Source: Acidimicrobiaceae bacterium (lineage in GTDB: Bacteria; Actinomycetota; Acidimicrobiia; Acidimicrobiales; RAAP-2). Taken from it: a stretch of 39,542 bases of DNA. The stretch lies in NCBI GenBank assembly GCA_003133545.1, contig PKYA01000080.1, positions 8,265-47,806 on the forward strand, read 5' to 3'. A program made the position numbers and the translations under genes. Positions within the stretch are counted from its first letter, which is position 1. Every line of letters begins with the position of its first letter. This document shows positions 7,640-15,585 of this stretch, one piece after another. Below the pieces are notes generated by a model. It was given only the letters and a program-made list of their open reading frames with translations, was not told where the DNA came from and ran no database searches.

Positions 7640-7948
7640 GTGATCATCACGGCAGGGTTGCGACTGGCCAGTGTCGTCTGCGACACGGAGATCATCGCCA
7701 TCAAGGCACCCAAAGAGGACGTGGACCTGCGGTGCGGCGGGCATCCGATGGTCGCGCTGGCAGAGAGGGTGGCCCGCACCGGCGCACCGGCCGCGCCGCA
7801 CGACAAGGGCACCCTCATCGGGAAGCGCTATGCGCTGGCCGATCCGGCGGTCGAAGTGCTCTGCACCAAGGCCGGCGACGGTTCGCTGTCCATCGGCGAC
7901 GTGGCGCTGCCCGCCAAGGAGGCGACCCCCCTCCCTTCGTCGGATTAG
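7640..7948 (+). CDS. small conserved actinobacterial protein with CGG motif, unknown function
   Basis: This 102-residue protein starts at GTG 7640 and is preceded by a strong GGGGAGG site about 10 bases upstream. No transmembrane segment or signal peptide is seen. Conserved-looking elements are V-V-C-D-T-E near residue 14, D-L-R-C-G-G-H-P-M near 32, G-K-R-Y in the middle, V-L-C-T-K-A-G-D-G-S-L, and the C-terminal A-T-P-L-P-S-S-D. I recall similar short proteins with this T-K-A-G-x-G-S-L and L-P-S-S-D pattern as uncharacterised actinobacterial proteins near acyl-CoA ligase genes. The three spaced cysteines could bind metal, but this is inference. It sits alone between two minus-strand genes. 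Confidence 0.75.
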   Translation: MIITAGLRLASVVCDTEIIAIKAPKEDVDLRCGGHPMVALAERVARTGAPAAPHDKGTLIGKRYALADPAVEVLCTKAGDGSLSIGDVALPAKEATPLPSSD

Positions 7949-7960
7949 GGCAGGCGCTCC

Positions 7961-8956
7961 TCAGAGGTCACGCAGGCCGGGGGCGACTTCCCGGGCAAAA
8001 TATTCGATCCCCTGGCGCCGCTCCTCGTGGGACATGCCGGCCACGACCAGCTCGACAACCAGGTGATGACAGGGCACCAACGGATTGGCCGCCAACATGG
8101 CGCCGATGCCATCGACCCAGCGCTGGGGATTGCCGATGATGAAGTCCTGACGGGCACCGTTGGAGAACAGATCGGCTTCACCAGAGGCCAGCAGCCAGGA
8201 GCGGTAGTGCTCCCAGATCCAGGTGGCGTGGGGACCCACGGACTCCCAGGCCGCATCGTCGGTGGGTCCGGCGTAGCCGAGGACGACTGTGGCGTAGCGC
8301 TGACGTGCCGGGTCGCGCCCGTGGCGCCCGAGGGTCTCCACGTAGCGCTCGTACGCCTCTTTGGGAGGGTGGATCGCCAATCCCTCGCAGCCCAACCGCA
8401 CGGAGCGCTCGAGAGCGCGCTGGCCCAGGCCCGCGGTCAGGATCGGGGGGCGGGGTCGCTGCACCGGGCGCGGCGTCATGACCACGTCTTCGAGGTGGTA
8501 CCAACGCCCGTCGAAGTCCACCCGCTCCTCTTGTAGACACCGGACCAGCACCTCGAGCCCCTCTTCCATGCGCGCGCCGCGAGTCGAGGGCGACAAGCCG
8601 ACCGGCGTCTCCTCGTCCCCTCGATAGCCGATGCCGACGCCGAGGGTCAGGCGGCCGCCGGAGAGGATGTCGACGGCCGTCGCCGCCTCGGCCACCCGGA
8701 GCGGATCGTGCTGGGGAAGGAGCAGCACGAACGTGCCGATCCGCGCCCGTTCGGTCCGCATGGCCACGGCGGCAGCCATGGTGAGCGGCGAGGGCGTCCA
8801 CCCGTCATCGGTGAAGTGATGCTCCGCCAGCCAGATTCCGTCGAAGCCCAGTGAATCGGCCAGGGCGATCTCGTCCATGGTGTCGCGGTAGAGATCGGCG
8901 ACCGGGCGGGCCCATTGCGGCGGGTTGCGGAACGTGAACAACAGCCCGATGTCCAT
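7961..8956 (-). CDS. LLM-class (luciferase-like) flavin-dependent oxidoreductase
   Basis: This 331-residue TIM-barrel protein has the N-terminal M-D-I-G-L-L-F-T-F-R segment, the helix E-I-A-L-A-D-S-L-G-F-D-G-I-W-L-A-E-H-H-F, the T-F-V-L-L-L-P-Q-H-D-P strand and the G-V-G-I-G-Y-R loop. These fit the bacterial luciferase-like monooxygenase superfamily using FMN or F420. It could oxidise or reduce an intermediate such as a ketone or an enoyl compound. ATG 8956 directly follows the stop of the SnoaL-like gene (TAGATG), with a GGAGG-rich ribosome site inside that gene's end. It is therefore translationally linked and last in the minus-strand operon starting at 11812. Confidence 0.88.
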   Translation of the reverse strand: MDIGLLFTFRNPPQWARPVADLYRDTMDEIALADSLGFDGIWLAEHHFTDDGWTPSPLTMAAAVAMRTERARIGTFVLLLPQHDPLRVAEAATAVDILSGGRLTLGVGIGYRGDEETPVGLSPSTRGARMEEGLEVLVRCLQEERVDFDGRWYHLEDVVMTPRPVQRPRPPILTAGLGQRALERSVRLGCEGLAIHPPKEAYERYVETLGRHGRDPARQRYATVVLGYAGPTDDAAWESVGPHATWIWEHYRSWLLASGEADLFSNGARQDFIIGNPQRWVDGIGAMLAANPLVPCHHLVVELVVAGMSHEERRQGIEYFAREVAPGLRDL

Positions 8957-9451
8957 CTATCCCTCGCCTCCCTGTGCCGGAAGTACGGCCGACCAGACCA
9001 TCTGGTTCATCTCGACGTCGACGCGGAGCCGGGTCAGGCTGGTCGACTGGATCCGCCACCCCGCGTCGGTCTTCACATACGTGTCGTGGTAGTGGCCGAA
9101 GCCGCGCAAACTGCGTACGGGACCGGCCGGCCAGCGCAGCAAGTCCTCCATGGCCCAGACGCCCCGGGCCGTCGTCGGTGAGAGGATCTCGATCTCGGGC
9201 ATGTGGCCGTGGTGGACGGTCTGCACCCCTTCCATTCCGGCCTCGGCCATGGCGGCGATATCCGCCGCCCCGCGGGTGACGTGCGCGACGTCGCCGGGGG
9301 AAGCTCCGGCCTCTTCCGACATGTCCATAACGGCATCGGGGGCGAAGACATGGGCGAAGCCGTCCCAATCCTTCGTATCCATGCAGCGGAAGTAACGCGC
9401 CTTCAACTGCTTGATCTCCTCGGCCGCCAGGAGCTGCTCCGCTGGGTCCAT
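8957..9451 (-). CDS. SnoaL/NTF2-like protein
   Basis: This 164-residue protein of the nuclear-transport-factor-2 fold begins with a family-typical helix (E-E-I-K-Q-L-K-A-R-Y-F-R-C-M-D-T-K-D-W-D). Next come F-A-P-D-A-V-M-D-M-S, a central H-H-G-H-M-P-E-I-E-I, and the strand G-F-G-H-Y-H-D-T-Y-V-K-T-D-A-G-W-R-I. Members include cyclases, dehydratases, isomerases and non-catalytic binding proteins. The His and Asp lining the likely pocket allow catalysis but do not specify a reaction. ATG 9451 is preceded by GGGAGGG. It is encoded between the acyl-CoA ligase and the LLM oxidoreductase. Confidence 0.88.
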   Translation of the reverse strand: MDPAEQLLAAEEIKQLKARYFRCMDTKDWDGFAHVFAPDAVMDMSEEAGASPGDVAHVTRGAADIAAMAEAGMEGVQTVHHGHMPEIEILSPTTARGVWAMEDLLRWPAGPVRSLRGFGHYHDTYVKTDAGWRIQSTSLTRLRVDVEMNQMVWSAVLPAQGGEG

Positions 9452-9515
9452 GACCAACTTCCCTCCCCGCCGGACGCCCTGGTGGAGCTGACCATCCCGT
9501 CGTATCCCATTCGAA

Positions 9516-9560
9516 ATGCGCACGCCCATATTGCTCCGGATGCGCAACGCATGCTCCGGA
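9516..9560. repeat. imperfect tandem direct repeat
   Basis: Two copies each contain ATGCGCA followed by TGCTCCGGA: 9516-9522 with 9532-9540, and 9540-9546 with 9552-9560. The inner spacers are 9 and 5 bases. They fill the 112-base gap between the ligase stop and the SnoaL-like start. They may be a regulatory binding array or the remains of a duplication. Confidence 0.55.
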
Positions 9561-9563
9561 CAC

Positions 9564-11048
9564 TCAGCCTTCTGCGGCGCGCTCCTCCTGGAGCCTGCGC
9601 TTGAGCACCTTGCCGTTGGGCTCGCGTGGAAGACGCGCGACGAACTCGAACGTTCGTGGTCGCTTGAAGTCCGCCAGGTGCGCCGACAGGCGCTCGAGGA
9701 GCGCGGTCTCGTCCGGTGTCGCCCCGGACCGCAGCTCCACCACCGCGTGCACCCGTTGTCCCATCCGCGCGTCGGGCAAGCCGAACACCGCCGCATCGAC
9801 GACGTCGGGGTCTTCCGCCAGGGCGTTCTCCACCTCGGCCGGGTAGATGTTCACCCCGCCGCTCACGATCAGGTCGGTTCGCCGGTCGGCGATAAAGAGG
9901 TAGCCCTGTTCGTCGAGATGCCCCAGATCCCCCACCGTGACGAAGTCGTCGTGGTAAGCCGCCTCGGTCTTGGCGGCGTCACCCCGATAGCTGAAATGCG
10001 CCCCGGGGAATTGGCTCACGTAGATGGTGCCGATCTCGCCCGGAGGGGTGGGCCGGCCCCGGTCGTCAAGCACCCGCACGGTGAGCCCGGGGAACGGCCG
10101 CCCCACGCTGCCCGGCTTGAGGATCCATTCGCCAGGCGAAATCACCGTGCCCATCGCCTCGGTGGCGCCGTAGAGCTCCCACACCGTCCCGCGGGGGAAG
10201 ACCTCCAGGATGCGCCATTTGAGGGCGACCGGGCACGTGGCCGCCGCGTGGAGGACCAAACGAATGCTCGCGGTGTCGTGCTTCGTCCAGTCCGACTCGA
10301 GGATGCGGACGAAATGGGCGGGAACCATCTGGGTGCGGGTGACCCGGTGCTCGGCGATAAGGGCCAAGCAACCCTCACCCGTGAAGCGGTCCTGGACCAC
10401 GACGCGGCCGCCCTCCCACAGGGCGTACTCGGCGTACGCGCTCGGCGCCGTGTGGTACAGCGGGCCGTTGATCAACTGGACGGCGTCGGGCCCGTAGCCC
10501 CAGAACGCGGCGACGGCCGAACTGGTGGCCTCGGCCGCGGGCATCGGGGGCGGGCGGTCGACGGCCTTGGGTCGACCGGTGGTGCCCGAGGTGTACCCCA
10601 ACATGGCGGGTGGGGTGTTGAGGAAGTCACGCCGGGGCGGGGCGGTGGAGGGCGGGGCGAATCCAGGCGCATCGACGTCGAGCCCGGCGACACCTTCGGT
10701 GCTGAAGCGAACCGCCCCCTCGGTGCAGCAGATCTTCATCTTCGAATCGGCGACGATGTACTCCACCTCGTCGGAGGTAAGGCGCGGTGAGATCGGCACG
10801 AACAGCGCGCCGAGACGGGCGACGGCGTGGCTGACGATGAACCACTCGGCCCGGTTGTGCAGCAGGAGGCCGACGGCGTCGCCCGCTTCGACGCCCCGCT
10901 CGGCCAGCACGAGCGCCAACCCGTTGGCCCGCTCCTCGAGCTCGCCGAACGTCAGCCGGCGCTCACCGTCTAGAAGGGCAATGCGGTCCGGATCGATCGA
11001 GGCCGTTACCGAAACGCCGCGCGGATACGAGCCGATCTGCCCGCTCAT
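9564..11048 (-). CDS. acyl-CoA synthetase (AMP-forming)
   Basis: This 494-residue member of the adenylate-forming superfamily ligates a carboxylic acid to CoA with ATP. The phosphate-binding loop is Y-T-S-G-T-T-G-R-P-K, with L-Y-G-A-T-E at the A5 position and V-G-D-L-G-H-L-D-E-Q-G-Y at A7. The hinge region is R-R-T-D-L-I-V-S-G-G-V-N-I-Y-P-A-E-V-E, and the A10 lysine is present (P-N-G-K-V-L-K-R). ATG 11048 overlaps the upstream crotonase stop by 4 bp, so both are in one operon with the SnoaL-like and LLM genes. The acid activated is unknown. Confidence 0.93.
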   Translation of the reverse strand: MSGQIGSYPRGVSVTASIDPDRIALLDGERRLTFGELEERANGLALVLAERGVEAGDAVGLLLHNRAEWFIVSHAVARLGALFVPISPRLTSDEVEYIVADSKMKICCTEGAVRFSTEGVAGLDVDAPGFAPPSTAPPRRDFLNTPPAMLGYTSGTTGRPKAVDRPPPMPAAEATSSAVAAFWGYGPDAVQLINGPLYHTAPSAYAEYALWEGGRVVVQDRFTGEGCLALIAEHRVTRTQMVPAHFVRILESDWTKHDTASIRLVLHAAATCPVALKWRILEVFPRGTVWELYGATEAMGTVISPGEWILKPGSVGRPFPGLTVRVLDDRGRPTPPGEIGTIYVSQFPGAHFSYRGDAAKTEAAYHDDFVTVGDLGHLDEQGYLFIADRRTDLIVSGGVNIYPAEVENALAEDPDVVDAAVFGLPDARMGQRVHAVVELRSGATPDETALLERLSAHLADFKRPRTFEFVARLPREPNGKVLKRRLQEERAAEG

Positions 11049-11812
11049 CGACCCTTCGCGGGGCCAGGCGTGCGCCCGATGGGGCCGAGCTCCTCGGCGA
11101 TCTGCTTCATGGCCGCGGTCTCGCGGTCCCAGACGGAGACGATCTGTTCGGCCCAGCCCTCGCGCAGGAGCGCCTTATTGGCCACCAGGGCGGCGATCTC
11201 GTGCGCGGCGAGTTGCTGCGCCAGCTGCAGCGCTTGGGCAAGGGCCTGCCCGGCCGGCGCCCGGGCCAGGGCGAAGCCGTTGGCCACCATCTCGTCGGCG
11301 CTGAACACGCCGCCCGAGAGGACCATCCACATGGCCTGCTGGGGACCGACCCGCTTGGGCAGGAGCCAGCTGCTGGCGGCCTCGGCACAGGTTCCCAGGG
11401 CGACGAAGGGCATGCGCACGGTGGCCGCCGCGTCCATGACCACCAGATCGCAGTGGAGCAGGAGTGTGGCCCCGAGGCCAACGGCGAGACCGTTGACGGC
11501 GCCGATGAGTGGTTTGGGGAAGGTGGCCAGCCGCTGGATCATTGCGTTGAAGTAGACGCCCAGCTCCGCGCTGCCCTCGGGGGTGCCGACGGCATCGAGG
11601 TCCACCCCGGCGGAGAACGCCCGGCCGTTCCCGGTGATCACGCACACCGCCACACCGGGATCCTCCGCCGCGGCGGTGAGCTGCGCCGTCAGCGCGTCGT
11701 ACCCCGGTGCCGTGAAGGCATTGAGCTTGTACGGCCGATTGAGCACCAGGGTCCGGACCCGGCCCTCGTCCTGCGCCCGCACCTCGAATGCGAAGCGTTC
11801 GTCATCACCCAT
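11045..11812 (-). CDS. crotonase-family protein, probable enoyl-CoA isomerase type
   Basis: This 255-residue protein has the oxyanion segments A-F-S-A-G-V-D-L and V-N-G-L-A-V-G-L-G. The first hydratase Glu is Thr (A-T-L-L-L-H-C-D) and the second is Phe (M-P-F-V-A-L-G). A Glu lies in T-C-A-E-A-A-S-S-W-L-L-P, the position of the catalytic Glu in peroxisomal-type delta3,delta2-enoyl-CoA isomerases (P-E-G-x-S-S). Isomerisation of a double bond is therefore more likely than hydration. ATG 11812 follows a GGGGGA stretch. It is first in the minus-strand operon and divergent from a second crotonase. Confidence 0.87.
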   Translation of the reverse strand: MGDDERFAFEVRAQDEGRVRTLVLNRPYKLNAFTAPGYDALTAQLTAAAEDPGVAVCVITGNGRAFSAGVDLDAVGTPEGSAELGVYFNAMIQRLATFPKPLIGAVNGLAVGLGATLLLHCDLVVMDAAATVRMPFVALGTCAEAASSWLLPKRVGPQQAMWMVLSGGVFSADEMVANGFALARAPAGQALAQALQLAQQLAAHEIAALVANKALLREGWAEQIVSVWDRETAAMKQIAEELGPIGRTPGPAKGR

Positions 11813-11844
11813 ACGCACGTCCCCCGGCTCGAACCCCTCAAGAT

Positions 11845-11877
11845 AGCGGCACCGCCGGGACCGGCGGCGGTGCCGCT
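11845..11877. promoter_or_regulatory. 12-bp perfect inverted repeat between divergent crotonase genes
   Basis: AGCGGCACCGCC (11845-11856) and GGCGGTGCCGCT (11866-11877) pair perfectly around a 9-base spacer. It lies 33 bases upstream of the minus-strand ATG and about 100 bases upstream of the plus-strand one. It may be an operator for the divergent pair or a leader hairpin. Confidence 0.5.
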
Positions 11878-11892
11878 GACAGCACGCGCACT

Positions 11893-11921
11893 TTGGCACA
11901 TTGCCCCGCTCCCATTAGCGT
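11893..11921 (+). promoter_or_regulatory. possible promoter for the plus-strand crotonase gene
   Basis: TTGGCA (11893-11898) and TAGCGT (11916-11921) are 17 bases apart, with the start codon 55 bases further on. The -35 matches the consensus in four of six positions; the -10 is weak. Confidence 0.35.
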
Positions 11922-11975
11922 GACCTGGCCGCGCCGTGTTCGGCGATCGGCCGTCGGCGATCGGGAGGGCACACC

Positions 11976-12800
11976 ATGGCGCAGGACACCGAAAGTGGCG
12001 ACGTACTCATCGACCGCTCCCACGCCGGCGTGGCCCTGGTGACGCTCAACCGGCCCCATCACCTCAACGCGCTCACCTCGGAGATGCTGACCGAGATGTA
12101 CGACACCTTCGAACAGCTCGGGCGGGATTCCCATTGCCGGGTGATCGTGGTAACCGGGGCCGGCAGAGGATTCTGCGCCGGAGACGACCTGCAGGACTAT
12201 CGTCCGCCCTCCTTCCTCCCGACCGACGTGGGCCCCTCCCAGTCCTTCATGTACCAGCAGAAGTACGTCGCCCAGCTCGTGCCCCGGCTGCGCGCCCTCC
12301 CCCAGCCGGTGATCGCCGCGGTCAACGGGGCGACCGCCGGGGCTGGGTACGCCCTGGCTCTCGGTTGCGACCTCCGTCTGGCCGCCACCTCCGCCGCGTT
12401 CGTCAATTCCTTCGTCAAGATCGGCGCGTCCGGGGCGGAGATGGGCCTGAGCTGGCTGCTGCAGCGCATCGTGGGCGCCACCCGGGCCGCCGAGCTCGTG
12501 CTCACCGGGCGCCGGGTGGGCGGCGAGGAGGCCGCCCGCATCGGGCTGGTCCTCGAGACCGTGCCGGACGGCCAGGTCGTCGACGCTGCCATGACGCTGG
12601 CCGACCAGATCATCGCCAATACACCGTTCGGCACCTGGATGGGGAAGGCCACGTTGTGGTCGAACCTGGAGATCTCGAGCCTGGCCGCCGCCATCGATCT
12701 CGAGGCGCGCACGCAGGTGCTGACGCTGGGCACCGAGGACGGCAAGGAGCAACTGGCCGCCTTCCGCGACCGGCGGCCCCCCGTCTACAAAAACCACTGA
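11976..12800 (+). CDS. enoyl-CoA hydratase/isomerase family protein
   Basis: This 274-residue crotonase has an N-terminal strand pair (G-V-A-L-V-T-L-N-R-P-H-H-L-N-A-L-T) and oxyanion segments G-F-C-A-G-D-D-L and V-N-G-A-T-A-G-A-G. The first hydratase Glu is Ala (G-Y-A-L-A-L-G-C-D) and the second position is also changed. An acidic residue sits in S-G-A-E-M-G-L-S-W-L-L, the isomerase-type position. The substrate is probably an unsaturated acyl-CoA and the reaction is uncertain. GGGAGG precedes ATG 11976. It is convergent with the thioesterase gene, from which it is separated by 61 bases. Confidence 0.88.
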   Translation: MAQDTESGDVLIDRSHAGVALVTLNRPHHLNALTSEMLTEMYDTFEQLGRDSHCRVIVVTGAGRGFCAGDDLQDYRPPSFLPTDVGPSQSFMYQQKYVAQLVPRLRALPQPVIAAVNGATAGAGYALALGCDLRLAATSAAFVNSFVKIGASGAEMGLSWLLQRIVGATRAAELVLTGRRVGGEEAARIGLVLETVPDGQVVDAAMTLADQIIANTPFGTWMGKATLWSNLEISSLAAAIDLEARTQVLTLGTEDGKEQLAAFRDRRPPVYKNH

Positions 12801-12861
12801 GGCACAAGAGCAACAGACGCAGCAGCACCACAGAGGCGGCGCTGAACGCGGCCGGGGCCGT

Positions 12862-13272
12862 TCAGGTGTCGAGGCGCACGTAGGACAGGGTTGCCGTGGC
12901 GACGAGCTTGCGGTTGTCGCCCACATCGATGACATCGCACTGGACGACGATGTTGCGCCGCCCCTTGCGCAAGAGCGTCGAGACGGCGCGCGCTGGCCCC
13001 ACCGTCACCGCAGAGAGGAAGCGGATCAACATGTCGGAGGCCACGATGTTCTCGGAGCCGCCGGCGCTCACCGCGCACCCGGCCGCCCCGCACTCGATGA
13101 GGGCGCCCATGATCCCGCCCTGCACGCTTCCGTGCGGATTGACCACCTCGTCACGCAGGTCCATCTCGAGGGCAGGACCCCGCTCGGCGTCGACCACCCG
13201 GCGCATCTGCATGGCGGTCAACACATGGGAGGGCCCGAGATCGATCGGCCGCGGGCTCTGGTCTTCTGCCAC
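12862..13272 (-). CDS. PaaI-type hotdog-fold thioesterase
   Basis: This 136-residue single hotdog domain has the motif N-P-H-G-S-V-Q-G-G-I-M-G-A-L-I-E-C, where H-G-G of typical PaaI is Q-G-G and the acidic residue is Glu. The later D-M-L-I-R-F-L-S-A-V-T-V-G-P-A strand is typical. It would hydrolyse acyl-CoA thioesters and so release CoA from dead-end intermediates. GTG 13272 is chosen because GGGGAGAAG lies just upstream; an earlier in-frame ATG at 13320 would add a 16-residue tail without homology and without a ribosome site. Confidence 0.85.
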   Translation of the reverse strand: MAEDQSPRPIDLGPSHVLTAMQMRRVVDAERGPALEMDLRDEVVNPHGSVQGGIMGALIECGAAGCAVSAGGSENIVASDMLIRFLSAVTVGPARAVSTLLRKGRRNIVVQCDVIDVGDNRKLVATATLSYVRLDT

Positions 13273-13320
13273 TTCTTCTCCCCTCGTCGAAACCCTACCG
13301 GCGGCCGGGCCGGGCCACAC

Positions 13321-13367
13321 CGTAGCGAGTGGCGCCCCGGTACCGCCCCCGACGCGGCATCGCTACG
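13321..13367. promoter_or_regulatory. spaced inverted repeat in divergent thioesterase/hydrolase promoter region
   Basis: CGTAGCGA (13321-13328) and TCGCTACG (13360-13367) are perfect 8-bp arms separated by 31 bases. The wide spacing makes a single operator unlikely; they could be two half-sites or chance. Confidence 0.25.
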
Positions 13368-13415
13368 CTCGTCCCCGCCCGGCCGCGGCCCGGCGGGGCG
13401 GCGAGGAGGGCCACG

Positions 13416-14183
13416 ATGGCGGAGTGGGAACAAAGGGCGGCGGACGCGGCAGTCACGGTCGCGACCATCTCGCTCGAGGTGGGAGGGGAGGCAGTCCCGA
13501 CCGTCGTGTGCCGGCCGGACAGGACCCCGCCGCGTGCGGCGGTGGTGCTCGCCACCGAGGCCCAGGGCGTCAACAACTTCATCAAGGGCGTGGGGGTGGA
13601 GCTGGCCGCCCATGGCTATGTCGCCGTGATTCCCGACTACTACCACGGCGCCGGCCCGCCTGATCCCGAGATCCTGGTCGACATCGCCCATATGGGCCCG
13701 CTGCTCGACGCCATCGCCTCCCTCGACTTCCGCCGGGGCGCCGAGGACATGCTCGTCGGCGTGGCCCACGCGCGGGAGCACGAGCAGGTCTCCCGGGTGG
13801 CCGTCTGGGGCTACTGCACCGGCGGCACGCTTTCATGGTTGGCGGCCGCGCTGGGTCGGGAGGTCGACGCCGCCGTGCTCTTCTACCCGAGCCAGCCCAC
13901 CTTCCACGAGCTCTCCGCCACCCAGCCCCAGAACCCGATCGACATGATCTGGCAGATCCGCTGCCCCGTCCTCCTGCTCGTCGGGGACGAGGACATGGTC
14001 TGGCCGCCCGAGCTTCTCACCGAGGTGACCCAGCGCTTCGCGACGTGGGAGATCCCGCTCGAGACCGCCGTCTACGCCGGCGCCGGCCATACCTTCGCCG
14101 GCCATTTCGAGGACTGGCACCGGCCCGACGCAGCGGCACAGGCCATGGAACGGGCCCTCGCCTTCGTGGACCGGCACCTCTGA
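13416..14183 (+). CDS. dienelactone hydrolase family protein
   Basis: This 255-residue alpha/beta hydrolase has the catalytic triad of the dienelactone hydrolase family. The nucleophilic cysteine is in G-Y-C-T-G-G, the Asp in V-G-D-E-D and the His in G-A-G-H-T-F. The early A-V-V-L-A-T-E-A-Q-G-V-N strand is also typical. It hydrolyses lactone or ester bonds; the natural substrate here is unknown, but it could open a lactone made by the BVMO downstream. ATG 13416 has GAGGAGGG 7-10 bases upstream. A UUCG-type hairpin follows the stop. Confidence 0.9.
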   Translation: MAEWEQRAADAAVTVATISLEVGGEAVPTVVCRPDRTPPRAAVVLATEAQGVNNFIKGVGVELAAHGYVAVIPDYYHGAGPPDPEILVDIAHMGPLLDAIASLDFRRGAEDMLVGVAHAREHEQVSRVAVWGYCTGGTLSWLAAALGREVDAAVLFYPSQPTFHELSATQPQNPIDMIWQIRCPVLLLVGDEDMVWPPELLTEVTQRFATWEIPLETAVYAGAGHTFAGHFEDWHRPDAAAQAMERALAFVDRHL

Positions 14184-14191
14184 TCCCCTGC

Positions 14192-14206
14192 CCCGCCTTC
14201 GGCGGG
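14192..14206 (+). terminator. hairpin after the dienelactone hydrolase gene
   Basis: CCCGCC (14192-14197) and GGCGGG (14201-14206) form a stem closing on TTC, giving the stable C-UUCG-G type turn, 8 bases after the stop. There is no U tract. Confidence 0.45.
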
Positions 14207-14364
14207 CGACCGGCCTCGGCACGCCGGCCTCCGGATCTCGTCCCGGTAGGCTGGCGTAGAGTGAGCGGGCGACGACAACGGTCGTTCTCGTCTCGCCCCG
14301 GACCCAGCCCGGTTCCGCCGGGAGCGCGTGACGGCGGGGAGGGCGACATGGGGAGGCACTGGCA

Positions 14365-15534
14365 ATGACGACGACAGAGGCGGCCCCGTTCCGCGTGATC
14401 GACGCCGACACGCACATGACCGAGGTCCACGACCTGTGGACCTCGCGCGCGCCGGCCACGCTCAAGGACCGGGTCCCCCATGTCGAAGATGTCGACGGGA
14501 TCGCCATGTGGGTCATCGAGGGCAAGGTCATGGGCCGGGCGGGCGGTGGCGGGGTCATCGGGCGCGACGGTGAGAAGGTCAACGCCCAACAGGGCCTCTA
14601 CGAGTTCACCATCGACGACATCCACCAGGGGGCCTGGGACCCCAAGGTCCGACTGGCCATGATGGACTCGGTCGGCATCCACGCCGAAGTGCTCTACCCG
14701 AACGTCATAGGTCTGGGCGGCCAGGCGATCTCGGCCGCGGTGCCCGATCCCTCGTTCCGCCTCAGCCTGCTGCAGATCTACAACGACCACATGGCCGACA
14801 TCCAAGCCGAGTCGGGCGACCGCCTGCTGCCCATGGGGGTGCTGCCCTCGTGGGACGTCGCCGCATGCGTGGCGGAGGCCGAGCGCGTGGCGGCCCTCGG
14901 GACGCGGGGCGTCAACATCACCTCGGACCCCCAGGACCAGGGCGCGCCGGACCTGGCCAGCCCCGAGTGGGACGCGCTGTGGGACGTCTGCAGCGCGCTC
15001 AGCCTTCCGGTGCACTTCCACATCGGGGCCAGCCTGACCACCATGAGCTACTTCGGGACGTACCCGTGGCCATCACAGCAGCAGGACTCCAAGCTCGCCA
15101 TCGGCGGCACGCTGCTGTTCATCGGCAATGCCCGGGTCGTGGTCAACATCATCACCTCAGGCATGCTGGACCGTTACCCGCACCTCAAGATCGTCTCGGT
15201 CGAGAGCGGCTCCGGTTGGATCCCCTTCATTCTGGAGGCACTCGACTTCGAGATGTTCGAGAACGCCCCGGCGCAGGCCGCCAAACTCGAGCTCCGCCCG
15301 TCGGAGTACTTCCGGCGCCAGATGTACGCCACCACCTGGTTCGAGCGCACCCACCTGCCCCACATCGTCGCCGCCGTGGGCGAGGACAACATCATGTTCG
15401 AGACCGACTTCCCGCACCCCACCAGCCTGTGGCCGGATCCCTTGGCGGTCGCCAGGGAGAACATGGTCGGGATCAGTGAAGAGGTGCAGCGCAAGATCAT
15501 GGGCGACAACGCCGCCGCGCTCTACCGCTTGTAA
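14365..15534 (+). CDS. amidohydrolase-2 family metal-dependent hydrolase or decarboxylase
   Basis: This 389-residue TIM-barrel protein belongs to the PF04909 group, which includes aminocarboxymuconate-semialdehyde and resorcylate decarboxylases as well as hydrolases. The N-terminal metal motif is I-D-A-D-T-H-M, with a second His in V-H-F-H-I-G-A-S. S-V-E-S-G-S-G-W-I-P-F follows, and the C-terminal F-E-T-D-F-P-H-P-T-S-L-W carries the conserved Asp. The reaction is unknown; decarboxylation or C-C hydrolysis of a ring-derived acid is plausible. It is related in architecture to the protein at 26565-27836. The gap before it (181 bases) has a hairpin near its left end and a possible TAGAGT -10 element near 14260. 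No strong ribosome site precedes ATG 14365. Confidence 0.88.
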   Translation: MTTTEAAPFRVIDADTHMTEVHDLWTSRAPATLKDRVPHVEDVDGIAMWVIEGKVMGRAGGGGVIGRDGEKVNAQQGLYEFTIDDIHQGAWDPKVRLAMMDSVGIHAEVLYPNVIGLGGQAISAAVPDPSFRLSLLQIYNDHMADIQAESGDRLLPMGVLPSWDVAACVAEAERVAALGTRGVNITSDPQDQGAPDLASPEWDALWDVCSALSLPVHFHIGASLTTMSYFGTYPWPSQQQDSKLAIGGTLLFIGNARVVVNIITSGMLDRYPHLKIVSVESGSGWIPFILEALDFEMFENAPAQAAKLELRPSEYFRRQMYATTWFERTHLPHIVAAVGEDNIMFETDFPHPTSLWPDPLAVARENMVGISEEVQRKIMGDNAAALYRL

Positions 15535-15585
15535 GTTCTGGCGTCCGGTGGGCAGAAAAGATCCCGGCAATGAAGAGGGGGCACG

